Position numbers and translations under genes: made by a program. DNA of 64,000 nucleotides, from the NCBI RefSeq assembly GCF_041916975.1, contig NZ_JAYRYK010000001.1, positions 1,674,001-1,738,000 on the forward strand. The letters are read 5' to 3'. This document shows positions 59,950-64,000 of this stretch, one piece after another. The notes beneath the pieces are model-generated. The model was not told where the DNA came from. It made no database searches and worked only from the letters and a program-made list of their open reading frames with translations. Origin of the DNA: Sphingosinicella sp041916975. Lineage in GTDB: Bacteria; Pseudomonadota; Alphaproteobacteria; Sphingomonadales; Sphingomonadaceae. How positions within the stretch are numbered: position 1 is the first letter of the stretch; the number at the start of each line of letters is the position of its first letter.

Positions 59950-60687
59950 TCAGATCATCGCCATTCCGCCATTCACATGAAGTGTCTGGCCGGTCACATA
60001 GCCCGCTTCACGGCTGGCGAGATAAACGACGGCGCCCGCCACATCCCCGCCTTCGCCGAGGCGACCGGCCGGAATCCGGCCCGTGAGCGCCTCTTTCTGG
60101 GCATCGGGGAGCGCATCCGTCATCGCCGATTTGATGAAGCCGGGCGCGACGCAGTTCACGGTGATGTTGCGGCTGGCGACTTCCTGAGCAAGCGCTTTCG
60201 ACATGCCGACAAGGCCCGCCTTCGACGCGGCGTAGTTCATCTGCCCGGGGTTGCCGGTCGCCCCGACCACCGACGTGATCGAGATGATGCGCCCGAAACG
60301 CGCCTTCATCATGGGCTTCAATGCCGCGCGCGACAGGCGGAAGGCGGCTTCGAGGTTGATGCGGATCACGTCCGACCATTCCTCGTCCTTCATGCGCATC
60401 GCAAGATTGTCGCGCGTGACACCCGCGTTGTTGACGAGGATATCGATGCCGCCCATCGCCTCGACCGCCTGCCCGACGAGCGCATCAACCGCCGCGCTAT
60501 CGGAAAGATTGCAGGGGAGGATGTGCGTCGTGCCGCCGATTTCGGCCGCGACCGCCTTCAAGGCCTCCTCGCGGGTGCCCGAAAGCGCAACCGTCGCACC
60601 CTGCTCGCCAAGCGCCTTCGCGATCGCCGAGCCGATGCCGCCGCTCGCGCCCGTGACGAGCGCCTTCATGCCGGTGAGATCGAACAT
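59950..60687 (-). CDS. fabG: 3-oxoacyl-ACP reductase
   Basis: A 245-residue short-chain dehydrogenase. NADPH motif TGASGGIGSAIAKALGEQG, NNAGVTRDNLAMRM, catalytic Ser in SITSVVGATGNPGQMNYAASKAG with Tyr and Lys (YxxxK), and the C-terminal YVTGQTLHVNGGMAMI. It reduces beta-ketoacyl-ACP. It follows fabD by 12 bp. Confidence 0.97.
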   Translation of the reverse strand: MFDLTGMKALVTGASGGIGSAIAKALGEQGATVALSGTREEALKAVAAEIGGTTHILPCNLSDSAAVDALVGQAVEAMGGIDILVNNAGVTRDNLAMRMKDEEWSDVIRINLEAAFRLSRAALKPMMKARFGRIISITSVVGATGNPGQMNYAASKAGLVGMSKALAQEVASRNITVNCVAPGFIKSAMTDALPDAQKEALTGRIPAGRLGEGGDVAGAVVYLASREAGYVTGQTLHVNGGMAMI

Positions 60688-60699
60688 GCCTTGCCTCCC

Positions 60700-61638
60700 C
60701 TAGAGTGTCTTCGCCGCCGCTTCGATGTCGTCCATCGAAACGAGGCTCTGCGTTGCCGCGTCGGGCGTGATGCGCTTTATCATCGGACCGAGCACCTTGC
60801 CGCCGAACTCGACGAAGCTGTCGACCCCGAGCCCGGTCATGGCAATCACGCTTTCGCGCCAGCGCACAGTACCGGTGACCTGCTCCACCAGAAGACGGCG
60901 GATTTCGGCGGGATCGGTGACGGGCGCCGCGGTGACGTTGGCGACGACGGGCACGAAGGGCGCCGCAATGTTCGCGCCTGCCAGCGCTTCCGCCATCTTT
61001 TCGGCAGCGGGTGCCATCAGCGAACAGTGGAACGGCGCGGACACCGGCAGCAACATGCCGCGCTTTGCGCCGAGCCCCTTGGCGATCTCGATGGCGCGCT
61101 CGACAGCGGCCTTGTGGCCCGAAATGACGACCTGCCCCGGCGCATTGTCGTTCGCAGCCTGGCAGACTTCACCCTGAGCGCCTTCCGCGGCCGCCTTCAC
61201 GGCAGCGTCGAAGTCGAGACCGAGCAGCGCGGCCATCGCGCCCTCGCCCACCGGCACCGCCGCCTGCATCGCCTGCCCGCGCAGCTTCAGGAGCCGCGCC
61301 GTCTCGGCAAGCCCAAGGCTGCCGGCCGCGCACAGCGCCGTGTATTCGCCAAGGCTGTGACCCGCCACGTAGGCGGCCTTGTCCGCAAGCAGCAGCCCGC
61401 CTTCCTTCTCGAGCACGCGAAGCGCTGCGATGGCGTTCGCCATGATCGCGGGCTGGGCGTTCTCGGTGAGCGTGAGATCGGCCTCGGGGCCTTCGAACAT
61501 CAGCTTCGAGAGGTTCTGCCCGAGTGCCTCGTCGACCTCCTGAAACACCTCGCGCGCAGCCGCGCTCGCAAGGCTGAGCGCCTGCCCCATGCCGACCGAC
61601 TGGCTGCCCTGCCCCGGAAAAATGAATGCGCGTGCCAT
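60700..61638 (-). CDS. fabD: Malonyl-CoA-ACP transacylase
   Basis: A 312-residue acyltransferase: FIFPGQGSQSVGMGQAL at the start, nucleophile Ser in VAGHSLGEYTALCAAG (GHSxGE), catalytic His in PVSAPFHCSLM. It loads malonate onto ACP. It is the first gene of fabD-fabG-acpP-fabF-mltG on the minus strand; AAGGGG precedes ATG 61638. The region 61639-61915 between it and the divergent exported protein must hold both promoters; I see no clear -35/-10 pair. Confidence 0.97.
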   Translation of the reverse strand: MARAFIFPGQGSQSVGMGQALSLASAAAREVFQEVDEALGQNLSKLMFEGPEADLTLTENAQPAIMANAIAALRVLEKEGGLLLADKAAYVAGHSLGEYTALCAAGSLGLAETARLLKLRGQAMQAAVPVGEGAMAALLGLDFDAAVKAAAEGAQGEVCQAANDNAPGQVVISGHKAAVERAIEIAKGLGAKRGMLLPVSAPFHCSLMAPAAEKMAEALAGANIAAPFVPVVANVTAAPVTDPAEIRRLLVEQVTGTVRWRESVIAMTGLGVDSFVEFGGKVLGPMIKRITPDAATQSLVSMDDIEAAAKTL

Positions 61639-61915
61639 AGGGGCCGCCCCTTCTTCGTTGGTTACGATGCCTGCGGCAGGCGCTTAGTGATGTCCGTGCG
61701 CACGCGCAAGCGACAGAGGAATGTTGCGATTCGGCTCCGAATCGTTAAGGTTCGCGCGGTTTTCATTCACCGTGATGAATGGCCCGTTCAGATGCAGGCC
61801 ATCATTGCCGTGTAATAAAGCATGGTCAAAGGCTTGGAGCGGAGGGCCCTCTTCAGGCGTTAATGGTGCCTTGATTCGGCACGCTGGACCCGAAACTGGG
61901 AGTGGAAGGATTACG

Positions 61916-63049
61916 ATGACGTTTGTTTCCCGCTTGACGATGGCTGCCGCGTTGGCGCTCGCGGTTCCCGCAGCCCTTTCGGCCCCCGCCGTGGCACAGG
62001 CGCTCTCACCGAGCGTCGGCAAACCGCTGCAGGAAGCCTCGAACCTCGCGAAAGCCGGCAACCTCGCCGCCGCAACGGCGCGCGTGAACGCCGCCCGCAG
62101 CGCCGCGAGCACGGCGACCGAACGCCGCAAGGTCGCCGAAATGGCCGCCTTCGTGCACACCAAGGGTGGCCGCTGGGCCGCCGCCGCGCAGGAACTGGAG
62201 GGCATCGGGGCGCCCGCCTCGCAGCTGGCGCCGCTTTATTATCGCGCCGGCCAGCTCGACAAGGCTATCGCGCTCGGCAAGAAGACCGGCGGCGTGCAGG
62301 GCCAGACGATCGTCGCCCAATCCTACTTCCGTCAGGGCAACTTCAAGGGCGCTGCAGGCGTTTACCAGAACCTCATCAAGCAGCACGGCGCGCGCGAGGG
62401 CTGGCTGCAGAGCCTCGCCAACGCGCAGTACAAGATGGACGACAAGAAGGGCTACCTCGCCACGACCGAGCGGCTCATCAAGATCGATCCGTCGCCCGCG
62501 CGCTGGCGTGCGCTCCTCGTCGACATGAAGAACGGGCAGATGCCCCGCGAAGCGAAGCTCGCACTCTTCGAGCTGATGGAGCAGACGGGCAACATCACGA
62601 AACCTGAAGATTATCAGGAATATGCGAAGCTCGCGATCGTCGCGAACCAGCCTGCCGTCGCCAAGCGTGCGCTTGAAGCCGGCATGAAGTCGGGCGCGGT
62701 GGCCTCGACCGACACGATGAACGTCAAGCTGCTCGAAGCGGCTTCCAAGCGGGCCGCGGCTGCTGCGGCCGGCGCTTCGAAGCTGCCGAAGAATGCAGCG
62801 GGCCAGCTCCAGGCCGCGAACATCGCGTTCGGTGCCGGCGATTATGCCAAGGCCTCGTCGCTTTACAGCGCTGCCGCGAAAGCGGGCGGCGCCACGGCGG
62901 ACCAGGCGAAGGTGCTGGGCGGCATCAGCCAGCTGCGTGCGGGCAACCGCTCGGCGGCAGCGGCGACGTTCAAGAGCGTTCCCGAGGCAAGCGGCTTCAA
63001 CGGCGTCGCGGCGCTCTGGGCGCTCTACGCATCGACCAGCGCAGCTTAA
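61916..63049 (+). CDS. Exported TPR-like repeat protein
   Basis: A 377-residue protein with a signal peptide (about 1-28, ending AVAQA) and an Ala/Lys-rich helical-repeat body. Segments such as PLYYRAGQLDKAIALGKKTG, VAQSYFRQGNFKGAAGVYQN and AANIAFGAGDYAKASSLYSA are TPR-like (sel1 and HEAT folds are less likely). Such proteins are scaffolds in the periplasm; no partner can be named. GGAAGGA at 61904-61910 supports the start. A terminator follows. Confidence 0.8.
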   Translation: MTFVSRLTMAAALALAVPAALSAPAVAQALSPSVGKPLQEASNLAKAGNLAAATARVNAARSAASTATERRKVAEMAAFVHTKGGRWAAAAQELEGIGAPASQLAPLYYRAGQLDKAIALGKKTGGVQGQTIVAQSYFRQGNFKGAAGVYQNLIKQHGAREGWLQSLANAQYKMDDKKGYLATTERLIKIDPSPARWRALLVDMKNGQMPREAKLALFELMEQTGNITKPEDYQEYAKLAIVANQPAVAKRALEAGMKSGAVASTDTMNVKLLEAASKRAAAAAAGASKLPKNAAGQLQAANIAFGAGDYAKASSLYSAAAKAGGATADQAKVLGGISQLRAGNRSAAAATFKSVPEASGFNGVAALWALYASTSAA

Positions 63050-63094
63050 GCTGCACTTGCCTTTCCGGCGCTTTTGCGCCATAGGGCCGTCACC

Positions 63095-63129
63095 AGCGGC
63101 GGGGAGCCCAGCTTCCCGCCGCTTGTTTT
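63095..63129 (+). terminator. Rho-independent terminator after the TPR-like gene
   Basis: Stem AGCGGCGGG/CCCGCCGCT (63095-63103 and 63115-63123) with an 11-base loop, followed by TGTTTTTG. It separates the TPR-like gene from the ribosomal operon, whose promoter must then lie in 63130-63200. Confidence 0.75.
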
Positions 63130-63204
63130 TGTATCCCGTAGCCAGCCGGAGGGGCGGCGGATTGCCCGTCGTCAGCGATCGGTATTTGAGGAGAAGATAG
63201 GACC

Positions 63205-63642
63205 ATGCCCTCTTACGAGCATGTTTTCCTGGCGCGCCAGGACCTGTCCACCGCGCAGGTGGATAGCCTTGCCGAAACGTTCACGAAGATCATCGAGGAC
63301 GGTGCGGGCAAGGTTGCAAAGACCGAATACTGGGGCCTGAAGAGCCTCGCCTACCGCATCAAGAAGAATCGCAAGGCGCACTACGTGCTGCTCAACATCG
63401 AGGCCCCGGCCCCGGCGGTGCACGAGCTGGAGCGCAACATCGCGATCAACGAAGATGTGATCCGCTACCAGACGATCCGCGTCGACGAGCTTGAAAAAGA
63501 GCCTTCGGCGATGATGCGCAAGAGCGATCGTGGCGACCGCGACTCGCGTGGACCGCGCGGTGATCGTGGGGATCGCGGCGACCGAGGAGATCGCGGTGGC
63601 GATCGTGACCGCGGCCCGCGCCGCGAGCGTGAAGGAGAATAA
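63205..63642 (+). CDS. rpsF: 30S ribosomal protein S6
   Basis: A 145-residue ribosomal protein. Residues about 1-100 are the S6 domain (YEHVFLARQDLSTAQVDSLAE, YWGLKSLAYRIKKNRKAHYV). Residues about 105-145 form an extended tail of Gly-Asp-Arg repeats ending in REREGE. The tail is longer than in E. coli S6, which ends in Glu residues added after translation; tails of this kind are common in sphingomonads. First gene of rpsF-rpsR-rplI. Confidence 0.97.
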   Translation: MPSYEHVFLARQDLSTAQVDSLAETFTKIIEDGAGKVAKTEYWGLKSLAYRIKKNRKAHYVLLNIEAPAPAVHELERNIAINEDVIRYQTIRVDELEKEPSAMMRKSDRGDRDSRGPRGDRGDRGDRGDRGGDRDRGPRREREGE

Positions 63643-63644
63643 CG

Positions 63645-63869
63645 ATGGCACGCCCGTTTTTCCGTCGCCGCAAGACCTGCCCGTTCAGCCGGGCCGATGC
63701 GCCGAAGATCGATTACAAGGACGTGCGCCTGCTGCAGGGCTTCGTCTCCGAGCGCGGCAAGATCGTGCCGAGCCGCATCACCGCGGTTTCGGCCAAGAAG
63801 CAGCGTGAGCTGGCCAAGGCGATCAAGCGCGCCCGCCACCTCGGCCTGCTGCCGTTCCTCGTTCGCTAA
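63645..63869 (+). CDS. rpsR: 30S ribosomal protein S18
   Basis: A 74-residue ribosomal protein: RPFFRRRKTCPFSRADAPKI, then LLQGFVSERGKIVPSRITAV and KKQRELAKAIKRARHLGLLP. Starts 2 bp after rpsF. Binds S6 on the platform of the 30S subunit. Confidence 0.98.
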   Translation: MARPFFRRRKTCPFSRADAPKIDYKDVRLLQGFVSERGKIVPSRITAVSAKKQRELAKAIKRARHLGLLPFLVR

Positions 63870-63884
63870 GGAAGGATAAGACCC

Positions 63885-64000
63885 ATGGCTATGGACATCA
63901 TCCTGCTTGAGCGCGTCGAGAACCTCGGCGGCATCGGCGACGTGGTTTCGGTGAAGCCCGGCTACGCCCGCAACTTCCTGCTGCCGCGCGGCAAGGCGCT
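63885..64000 (+). CDS. rplI: 50S ribosomal protein L9 (partial, runs off the window)
   Basis: The visible N-terminal 38 residues (MAMDIILLERVENLGGIGDV, VSVKPGYARNFLLPRGKA) are diagnostic of L9. AAGGAAGGA lies upstream. ATG 63885 or the in-frame ATG 63891 could start it; the latter fits the usual L9 N-terminus better. The C-terminal domain lies outside the window. Confidence 0.95.
   Translation, partial: MAMDIILLERVENLGGIGDVVSVKPGYARNFLLPRGKA

Overview
The window is dense, GC-rich chromosomal DNA. Gene content points to an alphaproteobacterium of the order Sphingomonadales: CpdR, a SapC-family protein, PEP-CTERM proteins, HWE kinase, histidinol-phosphatase of the inositol monophosphatase type, a FnrL-type regulator with the alphaproteobacterial cysteine spacing, and rpmI-rplT-pheS-pheT without infC in front. 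This is inference from gene families and order; no 16S rRNA is present. I see no insertion sequence, prophage, CRISPR array or rRNA operon. The DNA looks like stable core chromosome.

Layout. 1-8 kb: end of a membrane protein, a lone Flp pilin, a glutathione S-transferase, a TetR regulator with two perfect operators in front of an exported amidohydrolase, a phosphate transporter with a NUDIX-DUF47 fusion, an ArsR/SRPBCC pair, a CHRD protein and two glutathione-linked genes. 8-17 kb: VIT-family transporter, cytochrome b561, a Tat-exported DUF885 protein, ccmAB, a PEP-CTERM protein, an S9 peptidase and cspA with a long leader. 17-30 kb: acnA, a HAD phosphatase/PLP-enzyme pair, a 26-residue protein with its own promoter and terminator, a CHASE2-EAL phosphodiesterase, an HWE kinase, then rpmI-rplT-pheS-pheT. 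30-43 kb: LysE, Ogt, AsmA, HisN, GST, a second PEP-CTERM protein, an aminotransferase, a DUF3830 gene broken by an amber codon, tRNA-Pro, a ferredoxin-NADP reductase, and a translationally coupled DUF969-DUF979-DUF2891-cyclophilin operon. 43-57 kb: FnrL, small membrane and VOC genes, a TonB receptor, alkaline phosphatase, tRNA-Val, CpdR, N-formylglutamate amidohydrolase, a probable sRNA, another b561, SapC, leucyl aminopeptidase, MarR and NlpC/P60. 57-64 kb: mltG-fabF-acpP-fabG-fabD, a repeat-rich exported protein, and rpsF-rpsR-rplI, which runs off the end.

The most interesting signals are regulatory. Both PEP-CTERM genes, 21 kb apart and on opposite strands, carry sigma-54-type -24/-12 elements that share an identical 10-base -24 block, suggesting that a surface-protein regulon is under RpoN. 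Others are an unannotated 26-aa peptide transcription unit, an amber-interrupted DUF3830 gene, a fused NUDIX-DUF47 partner of PitA with a possible internal start, a 143-bp inverted-repeat element that carries the start codon of the NlpC/P60 gene, and a putative sRNA with a CCUCCC motif. All calls are made by reading motifs, without database searches.
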